NCBI RefSeq assembly: GCF_005938745.2 | Contig: NZ_VCBX02000001.1 | Coordinates: 2,080,001 to 2,144,000 of the forward strand | Source of the DNA: Rhodococcus sp. KBS0724 | GTDB lineage: Bacteria > Actinomycetota > Actinomycetes > Mycobacteriales > Mycobacteriaceae | Reading direction: 5' to 3' | DNA length: 64,000 nt | Part shown: piece by piece, positions 22,847 through 32,100 of the stretch | How the letters are laid out: each line of letters opens with the position of its first letter | Position numbering within the stretch: the stretch's first letter is position 1 | Notes under the pieces: generated by a model | Told to the model about the DNA's origin: nothing | The model's input: only the letters and a program-made list of their open reading frames with translations | Databases searched by the model: none | Program-made: the position numbers and the translations under genes

Positions 22847-23910
22847 TCACCACGGCGCCAGGCCCCACGGATTCGTTGACCGACATCGCCGGTGTGACTG
22901 TCGGTCATCATCATCGGCTCGACGACGACGCTGCCATGGGGTCGGGGGCGGCGACGGGATGCACGGTGGTTCTGGCTCCGGCGGGAGTTGTTGCGGGAGT
23001 TGATGTTCGGGGCGGCGGTCCGGGTACCCGCGAAACCGATCTCCTGGATCCGAGCCATTCGGTTCAGCAGGTCAATGCCGTGCTCTTGAGCGGCGGTAGT
23101 GCCTACGGCCTCGCCGCGGCCGACGGTGTCATGCGGTGGCTGGAGGAACACGGCCACGGAATCGCGATGGGCCTGCCTGGCCAGGTGGTGCCGATCGTGC
23201 CGGGCGCCGTGATCTTCGATCTACCGGTCGGGGACTGGAAGATTCGGCCTGACGCCGATTTCGGATATCTGGCAGCAGAATCCGCGTCGCGTGCATGTGC
23301 GACCGGAACCGTGGGCGCCGGTGTCGGTGCCCGGGCCGGTGGGATCAAAGGCGGTGTCGGAACTGCCAGCGTCGTGATCACCGACGGACCGGCCAAGGGA
23401 ACGACGGTGTCGGCCCTGATGGTGGCAAACCCGGTCGGCTCGGTCTTCGATCCACGTACCGGTCTGCCGTGGGGCGTCGGGTCCGAGGGGGAGGCGTCCT
23501 TCGGGATCGGCATGCCGATCCCGTGCGAGCTCGACGCAGCCAACGCGATCGGCGCCAAAGGGACGGTGCTCAACACCACTATCGGCGTCGTCGCTACCGA
23601 CGCGGCCCTGACCAAAGCCGGGTGCCGACGTGTTGCGGTTGCCGGTCACGACGGTTTGGCCCGGGCTATCCGTCCTGCGCATTCACCGTTGGACGGCGAC
23701 ACGATCTTTGCGCTCGCCACCGGAACGCACACGCCGGAATCGGTGATCGACGTCCCGGCGGCGTTCCCCGCGGATCTGCCGATCCTCGACGCTGTGTGTG
23801 CGGCTGCCGCCCAGGTGGTGGAACGGGCAATCGTCAAAGCGATTCTGGACGCGACATCGGTGGCGGGAATCCCGAGTTACCGAGACCTGTTCCCGTCTGC
23901 GTTCCTCTAG
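22843..23910 (+). CDS. P1-family N-terminal-nucleophile hydrolase (DmpA/NylC type)
   Basis: 355 residues from the GTG at 22843, overlapping the DUF2017 stop. Equivalent to Rv1333. The P1 family self-cleaves to expose a nucleophile; here the predicted site is N244/T245 in VLNTTIGVVATDA, with Thr as in nylon hydrolase NylC rather than Ser as in DmpA. Also visible: the glycine-rich LLSGGSAYGLAAADG and GVGARAGGIKGGVG segments. It probably cleaves a small peptide or amide bond; the substrate is unknown. The adjacent mec-cysO-cysM genes of M. tuberculosis are absent here. Confidence 0.88.
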   Translation: MITTAPGPTDSLTDIAGVTVGHHHRLDDDAAMGSGAATGCTVVLAPAGVVAGVDVRGGGPGTRETDLLDPSHSVQQVNAVLLSGGSAYGLAAADGVMRWLEEHGHGIAMGLPGQVVPIVPGAVIFDLPVGDWKIRPDADFGYLAAESASRACATGTVGAGVGARAGGIKGGVGTASVVITDGPAKGTTVSALMVANPVGSVFDPRTGLPWGVGSEGEASFGIGMPIPCELDAANAIGAKGTVLNTTIGVVATDAALTKAGCRRVAVAGHDGLARAIRPAHSPLDGDTIFALATGTHTPESVIDVPAAFPADLPILDAVCAAAAQVVERAIVKAILDATSVAGIPSYRDLFPSAFL

Positions 23911-23952
23911 ATCCCGACCGGCGCCGGTAACCTCGAAGTAGACACATCTACT

Positions 23953-24627
23953 GTGAGGACGCACGCGATGACGATGGATTTCAACAGTCCGGATTTCGGT
24001 TCACGGGCACCGGTTCCCGCGCCGAAACCTCCGTCGGTGTGGAAGCAGTCCGCGGTGCTGATCGGCGGATTTGTTCTGGCGCTGTACGTGATCGAGATCG
24101 TCGATGTCATTTCCGGTCAGCGGGTCCAGAACGCCGGAGTTTCACCGCGAACGCTGGACGGTTTGTGGGGCATCCTTTTTGCGCCCGTACTGCACGACGA
24201 CTGGGCACATTTGATCGCGAACACCATTCCCGTGCTGATACTCGGCTATCTCGTTCTGGTGTCCGGCATCTCGAGGGGGTTGGCCGCGACCGGAATCATC
24301 TGGGTGATCGGTGGGGTCGGAACGTGGCTTGTTGCCGGAGCGAATTCCAATCATGTCGGGGCGTCGGTGTTGATTTTCGGGTGGGTGACCTATCTGTTGA
24401 CGCGTGGATTCTTCACTCGGAGTTTCGGCCAGATCCTGATCGGTGTTGTTGTCTTCGTGATCTACGGCGGCGTCCTGTGGGGCGTGCTGCCCAGTACACC
24501 GCAAGTGTCGTGGCAGGGGCATTTGTTCGGTGCGGTCGGCGGCGTCGTGGCGGCCTGGGCACTTTCCTCCGGCGATCGAGCGAACCGCGCTGCGGCCACA
24601 ACACCCTCCCGACCTGCAACTTTCTGA
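23953..24627 (+). CDS. rhomboid family intramembrane serine protease
   Basis: 224 residues from GTG; ATG codons at 23968 and 23974 are alternatives. Six to seven hydrophobic segments. The rhomboid motifs are H81-x4-H86-x3-N90 (HDDWAHLIANT), the serine in HVGAS (S138) and the catalytic His H190 in WQGHLFG. Position equals Rv1337. The murI gene that follows in M. tuberculosis is missing here. It sits in the membrane; no substrate can be named. Confidence 0.9.
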   Translation: MRTHAMTMDFNSPDFGSRAPVPAPKPPSVWKQSAVLIGGFVLALYVIEIVDVISGQRVQNAGVSPRTLDGLWGILFAPVLHDDWAHLIANTIPVLILGYLVLVSGISRGLAATGIIWVIGGVGTWLVAGANSNHVGASVLIFGWVTYLLTRGFFTRSFGQILIGVVVFVIYGGVLWGVLPSTPQVSWQGHLFGAVGGVVAAWALSSGDRANRAAATTPSRPATF

Positions 24628-24637
24628 CCGGACGTGG

Positions 24638-24661
24638 GTCACACCCGACAACCGGTGTGAC
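24638..24661 (+). terminator. 8-bp stem-loop after the rhomboid gene
   Basis: GTCACACC pairs with GGTGTGAC around an eight-base loop, 10 bases after the stop codon. A T-run is missing, so the termination role is a guess. Confidence 0.4.
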
Positions 24662-24723
24662 TTCGACTCGCCAAAACGACCGGGAGCTTTTTTGTTGATG
24701 GGTCGACGTGGCAGCATGACCTT

Positions 24724-25482
24724 ATGCGCATGACCGTCCTGGGGTGTTCCGGCAGCGTCTCGGGGCCGGATTCACCGGCTTCGGGCTACCTGCTCACAGC
24801 GCCGGGTACTCCGCCGCTCGTCATAGATTTCGGTCCCGGAGTGCTCGGGGCACTGCAGCGGTACGCGGACCCCGGGGACGCGACGATTCTGCTCTCGCAC
24901 CTACATGCCGATCACTGCCTCGACATGCCGAGCCTGCTCGTGTGGCGTCGCTATCATCCGAACCGCCCCGAGGGGCGAGCACTGGTGTACGGCCCGAGCG
25001 ATACGGCCTGCCGGATCGGAACGTCGTCCGCCGAATGCGCCGGCGAGATGGACGATATTTCCGACACGATCGATCTGAAGTTGTGGTCGGAGAACGAGCC
25101 CGTCGCCTTCGGTGAACTAACCGTCGTGGCGAGTCGCATGAACCATCCGCCGGAGGCTTACGGATTCCGGATCACCGACGCCGGCGGCCGGATTCTCGTC
25201 TACACCGGCGACACCGGGATGTGTGACAACGTCGTCGAACTTGCTCGTGGCGCCGACGTCCTCCTGTCCGAGGCGTCGTGGACGGACAGTCCGGACCGGC
25301 CGGAAGGGATACACCTGTCCGGCAAGGAAGCCGGCCGGATCGCGACGTTGGCCGGTGTGAAGGAATTGCTCCTCACACACATCCCGCCGTGGACGTCCCG
25401 TGAGGACGTCATCGCCGAAGCGAAATCCGAGTTCGCAGGACCGGTTCACGCTGTGTCCGCGGGAAGCGTCTACGACATCTGA
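24724..25482 (+). CDS. metallo-beta-lactamase-fold phosphodiesterase
   Basis: 252 residues. Metal ligands are visible in HLHADHC (about residue 60), MNHPPE, YTGDTG and LLTHIPP. The homologue at this place in M. tuberculosis, Rv1339, has been reported as an atypical class II cyclic-nucleotide phosphodiesterase acting on cAMP. The same activity is inferred here from homology and synteny. An RNase-Z-like function is less likely because the protein is short. It lies 35 bases before rph. With the adenylyl cyclase at 2333-3919 the window holds both arms of cAMP turnover. Confidence 0.87.
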   Translation: MRMTVLGCSGSVSGPDSPASGYLLTAPGTPPLVIDFGPGVLGALQRYADPGDATILLSHLHADHCLDMPSLLVWRRYHPNRPEGRALVYGPSDTACRIGTSSAECAGEMDDISDTIDLKLWSENEPVAFGELTVVASRMNHPPEAYGFRITDAGGRILVYTGDTGMCDNVVELARGADVLLSEASWTDSPDRPEGIHLSGKEAGRIATLAGVKELLLTHIPPWTSREDVIAEAKSEFAGPVHAVSAGSVYDI

Positions 25483-25517
25483 CGTGTTGCCTGAGGCGGG
25501 ACGCTAGGCTCACGAAG

Positions 25518-26303
25518 GTGACTACACGAGAAGACGGCAGGGCGGACGACGAACTTCGCCCGATCAAGATCACCCGCGGGTTCACCAGCCATCCGGCCGG
25601 CTCGGTTCTGGTCGAGTTCGGTAACACCCGGGTGATGTGCACAGCCAGCGTCGAAGAAGGTGTTCCGCGGTGGCGCAAGGGTTCCGGGCTCGGTTGGCTC
25701 ACCGCTGAATACGCGATGCTCCCCGCAGCGACGCACACCCGCAGTGGACGTGAATCCGTCAAAGGCAAGGTCGGTGGCCGCACGCAGGAAATCAGCCGGC
25801 TCATCGGTCGTTCCCTACGGGCCTGCATCGACCTCGCTGCCATCGGTGAGAACACCATTGCTCTGGACTGCGATGTCCTGCAGGCCGACGGTGGCACCCG
25901 TACCGCCGCCGTCACGGGGGCGTACGTAGCTCTCGTCGACGCGGTGACGTATCTGAGAGCAGCCGATCTGTTGAGTGACCCGCAGCCCATCTCGTGCGGC
26001 ATCGCGGCCGTCAGCGTCGGTGTCGTGGACGGACGCGTGCGCCTCGATCTGCCGTACGAAGAGGATTCGCGCGCCGAGGTCGACATGAACGTCGTCGCCA
26101 CCGATACCGGCACCTTGGTGGAAATCCAGGGCACCGGCGAGGGCGCCACGTTCCCGCGCTCGACCCTGGACAAGCTTCTCGACTCGGCGCTCGCGGGCTG
26201 TGAGCAGCTGTTCGAGATCCAGCGTCAGGCTCTGGCGGAGCCGTATCCGGGTGTGTTGCCCGAACCCAAGAACCCGGAACCCAAGAAGAAGTTCGGTGCC
26301 TGA
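25518..26303 (+). CDS. rph: ribonuclease PH
   Basis: 261 residues, GTG start. A phosphorolytic 3'-5' exoribonuclease that trims the 3' ends of tRNA and rRNA. Family signatures include the N-terminal [38 protein letters not shown] and the [14 protein letters not shown] catalytic segment. Full length, with a basic C-terminal tail. The next gene, rdgB, starts three bases after the stop, so the two are co-transcribed as in Rv1340-Rv1341. Confidence 0.97.
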   Translation: MTTREDGRADDELRPIKITRGFTSHPAGSVLVEFGNTRVMCTASVEEGVPRWRKGSGLGWLTAEYAMLPAATHTRSGRESVKGKVGGRTQEISRLIGRSLRACIDLAAIGENTIALDCDVLQADGGTRTAAVTGAYVALVDAVTYLRAADLLSDPQPISCGIAAVSVGVVDGRVRLDLPYEEDSRAEVDMNVVATDTGTLVEIQGTGEGATFPRSTLDKLLDSALAGCEQLFEIQRQALAEPYPGVLPEPKNPEPKKKFGA

Positions 26304-26306
26304 GCT

Positions 26307-26915
26307 GTGAGCGTACGAGTATTGGTAGCAAGCAGAAACGCCAAGAAGCTGAAGGAACTCCATCGCGTTCTCGACGCAGCCGGTGTGAGCGGAATCGAAT
26401 TGGTCGGGCTCGACGAGGTGCCGCCGTTTCCGGAAGCGCCGGAGACCGGTGCGACATTCGAAGAGAATGCGCTCGCCAAGGCCCGTGACGGCGCCGCGGC
26501 CACCGGAATGCCCTGCATCGCAGACGATTCCGGGGTCGAGATCGATGCCCTCAACGGCATGCCCGGCGTGCTGTCCGCTCGCTGGTCCGGCACCCACGGA
26601 AATGACGCCGCGAATACCGCGCTGGTCCTCGCTCAGTTGGGTGACGTACCTGACGAGCGGCGCGGCGCAGCCTTCGTCTCGGCGTGCGCACTGGTGATTC
26701 CCGGCGGCGACGAGACCGTGGTGCGCGGCGAATGGCGCGGCGTCATCGGCCGGGAACCGGCCGGTGACGGCGGATTCGGCTACGACCCGATCTTCCGCCC
26801 CGACGGTGACACCCGCTCGGCAGCGGAGTTGACGCCGGCCGAGAAGGACGCGGCCTCGCATCGGGGGAGAGCTCTCGTGCAGTTGGTCCCCGCGCTGGCG
26901 GCCCTGGCCGGCTGA
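26307..26915 (+). CDS. rdgB: XTP/dITP diphosphatase RdgB (HAM1)
   Basis: 202 residues, GTG start. It removes the noncanonical nucleotides XTP, dITP and ITP so that they are not built into DNA or RNA. Motifs: substrate-binding ASRNAKKLKEL at the N-terminus, FEENALAKA, catalytic ADDSGVEIDAL, and GDGGFGYDPIF. Full length. Operon with rph and followed by a strong terminator. Confidence 0.96.
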   Translation: MSVRVLVASRNAKKLKELHRVLDAAGVSGIELVGLDEVPPFPEAPETGATFEENALAKARDGAAATGMPCIADDSGVEIDALNGMPGVLSARWSGTHGNDAANTALVLAQLGDVPDERRGAAFVSACALVIPGGDETVVRGEWRGVIGREPAGDGGFGYDPIFRPDGDTRSAAELTPAEKDAASHRGRALVQLVPALAALAG

Positions 26916-26926
26916 TCGCACACACA

Positions 26927-26967
26927 ACAAAGGCCCTGAACGTCAATGACGTTCAGGGCCTTTGTTT
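26927..26967. terminator. strong bidirectional terminator after rdgB
   Basis: A 20-base arm beginning AACAAAGGCCCTGAACG is exactly complementary to the arm ending GGCCTTTGTT, with a very short loop. The ends give T-tracts on both strands, which suits the convergent DUF3817 gene. Confidence 0.92.
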
Positions 26968-26976
26968 TACGTGAAA

Positions 26977-27372
26977 TCAGAGGTTGTAGTCGCTCTTGAC
27001 CTGGATAGTCCGCTTGTGCTCGAAGACGAACGACAGGAACGGAATGGTGCCGGCAAGTGCCGTGGCAACCGTCGTACCAGGCTTCCACCGCGCCTTGATC
27101 GCCAAGTCGACCGTGAACACCAGGTACAGCATGTAGAACAACCCGTGAATCTGGCCGATGTAGAACAGCCACGACGGAGCGTCCGCCGAGTTCTCCAGGA
27201 TCAGGTACTTGTAGACCATCTCACCGGTCAGGAACAGCAGCCACAAGCCGGTGATCCACGCCAGAACGCGGTAACGAACAAGCGCCGAAGCAACTTTCTT
27301 CTGCTTCTCGGCCTGCGCCTTGGTGGCCTTGTCTGAGGTGGTAGCGGTACTCGCTTCCGGGCCGGTACTCAC
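26977..27372 (-). CDS. DUF3817 small membrane protein (second copy)
   Basis: 131 residues. A charged N-terminal tail of about 30 residues precedes about four membrane helices with the same pattern as the protein at 7938-8300 (VYKY, GQIHGLFYMLYLV, GTIPFLSFVFE). Equivalent to Rv1342c. Its ATG overlaps the stop of the upstream gene by four bases. Function unknown. Confidence 0.87.
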   Translation of the reverse strand: MSTGPEASTATTSDKATKAQAEKQKKVASALVRYRVLAWITGLWLLFLTGEMVYKYLILENSADAPSWLFYIGQIHGLFYMLYLVFTVDLAIKARWKPGTTVATALAGTIPFLSFVFEHKRTIQVKSDYNL

Positions 27373-27776
27373 GTGGTGCTCCTATCGGGCTCGCGAGCGG
27401 CGAGCTGCGCAAGGTAGTCGTTGTATTCGAGCATTTGGCGTGCCTCAGGGTCATCGGCATCAAAATCCGCGTCGCCGAACTGTGCCCGGGGGCGCTGCGG
27501 CAGAAGATCGGCCGGAATCTCACGCGGCTCGGCCGCGGCTTCCTCGGCTTCGACCTCATCCGGGTCGGCATCTTCGAGCTGAACGAACTTGCGATATGCG
27601 TACACCACAAATCCCGCGAACAGTGGCCACTGCAATGCGTAGCCGAGATTCTGCCCGCTGCCGCCCACAGCTTCGAAGCGCTCCCACTGCCACCAACCGA
27701 GCGACAAGCAGACCGCTGCTGACACAAGAACCAGCAGGATCAGCGCAGGTCGGCTTTTTGTAGGCTTCTTCGACAC
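27369..27776 (-). CDS. small membrane-anchored protein (Rv1343c-like)
   Basis: 135 residues from the GTG at 27776 (VSKKPTKSRPAL). Two hydrophobic segments in the first 55 residues (ILLVLVSAAVCLSLGWWQW and YALQWPLFAGFVVYAYR) are followed by an acidic cytoplasmic tail. The place equals Rv1343c (lprD), and the pairing with the DUF3817 gene is the same, but no lipobox is seen here (C20 is not preceded by a proper L-x-G/A). Function unknown. The frame extends upstream into the tRNA-Leu and is not coding there. Confidence 0.8.
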   Translation of the reverse strand: MSKKPTKSRPALILLVLVSAAVCLSLGWWQWERFEAVGGSGQNLGYALQWPLFAGFVVYAYRKFVQLEDADPDEVEAEEAAAEPREIPADLLPQRPRAQFGDADFDADDPEARQMLEYNDYLAQLAAREPDRSTT

Positions 27777-27850
27777 ACTACGACGGTACCGCAGAGCAAT
27801 AGTGCCGCGCCCTGCGATCTCCGACACGGTGTCGTAGCAACAGGAAGTAA

Positions 27851-27887
27851 CAAACAAAGCCCCACCGAAACTATCTCGGTGGGGCTC
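27851..27887 (-). terminator. terminator of the tRNA-Leu gene
   Basis: On the minus strand AGCCCCACCGA pairs with TCGGTGGGGCT and is followed by TTGTTTGTT. It lies just downstream of the tRNA. Confidence 0.88.
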
Positions 27888-27896
27888 TGCGTTGTG

Positions 27897-27978
<82 letters not shown>

Positions 27979-28027
27979 GCGGAATTCACAGGATACGCGA
28001 TTGCCGCCCCCGCTATCGACACCGCCC

Positions 28028-28717
28028 TCACATGGCTGGAACCGGCACCGATTTCGCCGGTCGTCGGGGTTGCTCGGCTGTGCGTTGGTACCGCCAGGCC
28101 GCGTGCGTGAGAGTTGTTGCGGGGACGGATAATTCTGCAGCTACCGCACCTAGAAGTGACGTTGCTTCCGCGGTGCCGAGCAGTTCGGTACTCCCGACTG
28201 CCTCGGTGGCAAAGCGAGTCAGTAATTCAATCGAGTCGGAGGTGAGTGTGCCGGACAGGAACAGCAGCATGTCGAATGTGCGCGCGCCGAATCCCGGAAC
28301 CGACATGATTGCCGCTCGATGCGCGTCGGTGTCGCTGATATCTGCGCAGCCGGTACATCCGAGCGCAACAAGTGCTGCTGCGCCCAGTGCGGCGGCCTCT
28401 GCTTTGGTGGAGTAGTTTCCCGGCACGCGCTGACGGTTGCCGAGAATGCCTGCCAGTTCGTCGCCGCGCTCGGCGAAGTCCGCCAGCGCGGAAAGGTTGT
28501 CGAGTGGTGCGTCGGACGTGCGGTGGCTCCGCCACCGCGTGATGACGGCTCGCACACCCGTCGTGGGCGTTCCGTACGCGGCGCGTGCTGAGAAGGTTGC
28601 GTCGAGAATGGCGGCTTCGGCTTCCTGCGCCCACCCGTCTGTCCAGTGCGGCCACGCGGACTGCGGCAGTTCGCGCGCGATGAAGTCGATGACGATTTTT
28701 GTGCTGTCGGTACCCAT
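28028..28717 (-). CDS. uncharacterised protein with a helix-hairpin-helix-like motif
   Basis: 229 residues, not recognised. No signal peptide or membrane segment. The C-terminal half holds IMSVPGFGARTFDMLLFLSG (about residues 136-155), which looks like the helix-hairpin-helix of DNA-binding and DNA-glycosylase proteins, though the downstream glycosylase Asp is not evident. C120 and C123 (GCTGC) are close together. The N-terminal part has many Trp and Ala. It sits at the junction of the two syntenic blocks, divergent from fas, and has no counterpart that I can name there. Confidence 0.65.
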   Translation of the reverse strand: MGTDSTKIVIDFIARELPQSAWPHWTDGWAQEAEAAILDATFSARAAYGTPTTGVRAVITRWRSHRTSDAPLDNLSALADFAERGDELAGILGNRQRVPGNYSTKAEAAALGAAALVALGCTGCADISDTDAHRAAIMSVPGFGARTFDMLLFLSGTLTSDSIELLTRFATEAVGSTELLGTAEATSLLGAVAAELSVPATTLTHAAWRYQRTAEQPRRPAKSVPVPAM

Positions 28718-28821
28718 GATTTCTCCCCCCGAGAAAGTTGTCCGATCGGACGCGCTGACCCTAGCTGCGGAGTCCGACAGGTTTCGGGGTGAAAGGCACG
28801 CGAGGGCCCAACCGTCAAGAG

Positions 28822-28841
28822 GGTAACGATTTGGTAACGAT
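28822..28841. promoter_or_regulatory. tandem GGTAACGAT repeat
   Basis: GGTAACGAT at 28822-28830 and again at 28833-28841, an 11-base period (one helical turn), six bases before the first TGAGG palindrome. Confidence 0.5.
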
Positions 28842-28846
28842 AAATA

Positions 28847-28860
28847 TGAGGGGTTCCTCA
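28847..28860. promoter_or_regulatory. TGAGG-N4-CCTCA palindrome, site 1
   Basis: TGAGGGGTTCCTCA. Same half-sites and spacing as site 2, 141 bases downstream. Candidate operator for a fatty-acid regulator. Confidence 0.6.
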
Positions 28861-28987
28861 GGTTTGTGGAAATCCTAGTAACAGTCCCTGGCAGCGCGTT
28901 TGTGACCTACTCACGAGTCACTTTCTTGACATGCCGTGAGGAAGATCACCGCCTGGAAAGTCCAGTATTTCGAGCCGCCAGCAAACG

Positions 28988-29001
28988 TGAGGAAATCCTC
29001 A
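28988..29001. promoter_or_regulatory. TGAGG-N4-CCTCA palindrome, site 2
   Basis: TGAGGAAATCCTCA, 134 bases before the fas start. The repeated half-site and spacing make chance unlikely. Confidence 0.6.
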
Positions 29002-29135
29002 TGATCCTGTGTCAGCCTTAACGTGCACGCCGGGCGCAGACATGCCGATTTCTTTCGGTTCCATGCACGACATGCGCCCCGGGCAGACCCACAATTCCCA
29101 CCTCGCCGCAGAGGTGACCAGGAGAGGACGTACGC

Positions 29136-32100
29136 GTGACGATCGATGACACGACACCTACAGGAAACGGACGCGACTCGAAGGACGGACGCCGCGTCGG
29201 CGTCGACGGGGGAGCCTCCCGCACGAACAGCAAAGGTGCGCTCGTCGATTCACTGAACAACGGATTGCCGTACGCCCTTGCCTTCGGTGGACAGGGTGCT
29301 CCGTGGCTCAGCACGCTCGAGGAGCTCAGCCGCGACAACGGTCTCGAGCCACTTCTCACCGACTTGGTCAACGACGCAGCAGCGCGTCTCGCTCCGCTCG
29401 CCCAGGATCTCGTGGTGGTGCGCCCGATCGGATTCGATCCGGTCGCGTGGATTCTCGAAGCCGAGATCGTGGACGAAGAAGAAGGTGAGAAGCCGGCAGG
29501 TCCCTCTGCTGCAGCACTCACCGCAGCACCAGTTTCACTTCCCGGCGTCTTCCTCACGCAACTTGCGGCGTTGCGTGCGCTGACTACGCAGGGTCTCGAT
29601 ATTGCAGCACATCCGCCGGTGTCCGTCATCGGGCATTCGCAGGGTGTACTCGCGACCGCTGCCGTTGCAGCCGGTGGCAATGACGACGGCGAGCTTCTTG
29701 CCGTCGCTCAGCTCGTCGGCGCCGCAGCCAGCCTGGTCGGTCGTCGTCGTGGCATCATCGCGAGCGCATCGGGCAAGCCGATGGTCGCCGTCTCCAATGT
29801 CGACCCCGAGCGCCTCGCGGCGATCGTCGCCGAACTGGCCGAGACCACGACGGACGATCGCGCTGCGGTTCTGGCTATTCGCAACGGCCGTCGCCGCGTC
29901 GTCCTCGCGGGACCGCCCGCTCAGCTGGCCCGCGTGCAGGAACACTGCGAGCAGATCGAAGCGAACGAGGCCCGCGAGCGTGACGGCAAGAAGCGTGGCG
30001 GTTCGGTCTTCGCTCCGACCTTCGACGCACTCGACACCGAGATCGGTTTCCACCACCCGGCGCTCGCCGATGCAGTCGACCTGGTCGGCAGCTGGGCAGC
30101 GCGCTGCGGCCTCGACGTAGATCGCGCCAGTGCACTGGCACAGGCCATCCTGGTCGACCCGGTCAACTGGGTGCAGGCTGTTGACAGTGCGATCGATGCC
30201 GGCGCGCAGTGGATCCTCGATCTCGGACCCAGCGATCAGCTGACCCGTATGACGTCCTCCTCGCTGCGTGGCCAGGGTGTTGGCATCATCGCCGCATCGA
30301 CCCGCGGCGGTCACCGCAACTTGCTCACTCCCGGTGCTGCGCCTGAGGTCTCACGTTCGTGGACCGAATTCGCGCCCAAGCCAGTGACGTTGCCGGGTGG
30401 ACGCATCGGCGTCGAGACGGCCTTCACGAAGCTGACGGGTCGTTCGCCGATCCTGCTCGCAGGTATGACGCCGACCACGGTCGACGCCAAGATCGTTGCC
30501 GCTGCTGCAAACGCCGGTCACTGGGCCGAGCTCGCCGGTGGTGGACAGGTCACCGAAGAGATCTTCGAAGACCGTGTCGCAGAACTGAAGATGCTTCTCG
30601 AGCCGGGCCGCGCGGTCCAGTTCAACTCGCTGTTCCTCGACCCGTACCTGTGGAAGCTGCAGCTCGGTGGCAAGCGCCTCGTGCAGCGTGCCCGCACCGC
30701 CGGTGCCCCCATCGACGGCGTCATCGTCACCGCCGGTATCCCGGAACTCGAAGAGGCCGTTGCGCTTATCGAAGAGCTGTCCGAGATCGGCATCACCAAC
30801 ATCGCATTCAAGCCGGGCACGGTGGCGCAGATCCGCTCCGTGATCCGCATTGCCAACGAGGTTCCGAACTTCCCCGTCATCGTTCACATCGAAGGTGGGC
30901 GCGCCGGCGGACACCACTCGTGGGAGGACCTCGACGACCTGCTCCTCGATACGTACGCCGAGCTGCGTACGCGTTCGAACCTGATCATCTGCGTCGGCGG
31001 CGGCATCGGAACACCTGAGCGCGCAGCCGATTACCTGACCGGCCGTTGGTCGCTCGGAGCCGGCTTCCCGGCAATGCCCGTCGACGGCATCCTCGTCGGC
31101 ACGGCAGCCATGGCGACGCTCGAGGCCACCACCTCTCCCGAGGTCAAGCAGCTTCTCGTCGACACACCCGGTACGCCGGACTGGGTCGGCGCCGGTACCG
31201 CTGAAGGCGGAATGGCTTCTGGCCGTAGCCAGCTCGGTGCAGACATCCACGAGATCGACAACGCTGCTTCGCGCACCGGACGCCTCCTCGACGAGGTTGC
31301 CGGCGACGCGGACGCCGTCGCCGAGCGCCGCGACGAGATCATTGCCGCACTCGACGTCACCGCCAAGCCGTACTTCGGCGACATCGAGACCATGACGTAC
31401 GCGCAGTGGCTGCGTCGTTACCTCGAGCTGACCGTCGGTATCGACGCGGCCAAGGAATTCGACTGCGGCGCAGACCTGGCCGATGCGATCGCCGACGCAA
31501 CCTCGAGCCCGTGGCTCGACATCACGTGGCGCGCCCGCTTCGGCGAGATGCTTCAGCGCACCGAGGCTCGTCTGCACCCCGTCGACCGTGGCCCCATCCC
31601 GACCCTGTTCGGTGACGCCGAGACCCTCGAGCGTCCCGAAGCTGCGATTTGCGCACTGCAGGCGTCGTACCCGGACTACGCGAGCACGGTTCTACATCCG
31701 GCCGACGTCTCGTTCTTCGTTTCTCTCTGCAAGACGCCGGGCAAGCCGGTCAACTTCGTTCCCGTCGTCGACGGTGACGTGCGCCGCTGGTGGCGCAGTG
31801 ACTCCCTGTGGCAGGCACACGATCCGCGCTACACCGCCGATCAGGTCTGCGTCATCCCCGGCACCGTTGCCGTTGCGGGCATCACGCGTGTCGACGAGCC
31901 CGTCGGTGACCTGCTCGATCGTTTCGAGAAGGCCACGTACGACGAACTGGTTGCCGGCGGAACTACTCCGGTTACCCTCGCCAGCCGTCGCCACCAGGAT
32001 TCCGCTCCTGGTCTGCTCGACGCCGTTCTGTCGGCACCGGATCTCCAGTGGGCCGGTCGCCTGACCCAGAACCCCGTGCGTCGTCTCGGCGATCTCGAGG

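Larger units (their letters stand above)
28718..29135. promoter_or_regulatory. fas control region (418 bases without a gene)
   Basis: Lies between the divergent gene at 28028-28717 and fas. It holds two copies of TGAGG-N4-CCTCA, a further TGAGG half-site at 28937-28941, a tandem GGTAACGAT repeat, and TTGACA at 28926-28931 as a possible -35 element. The fas GTG at 29136 has GGAGAGGA about 9 bases upstream. In mycobacteria the fas-acpS operon is activated by the TetR protein FasR through inverted repeats in this region; that these are its sites is inferred. Confidence 0.7.

Noticed and set aside
28822..28841. CRISPR or iteron array
   Set aside because: Only two copies of a 9-base repeat; no spacer array and no cas or rep gene.
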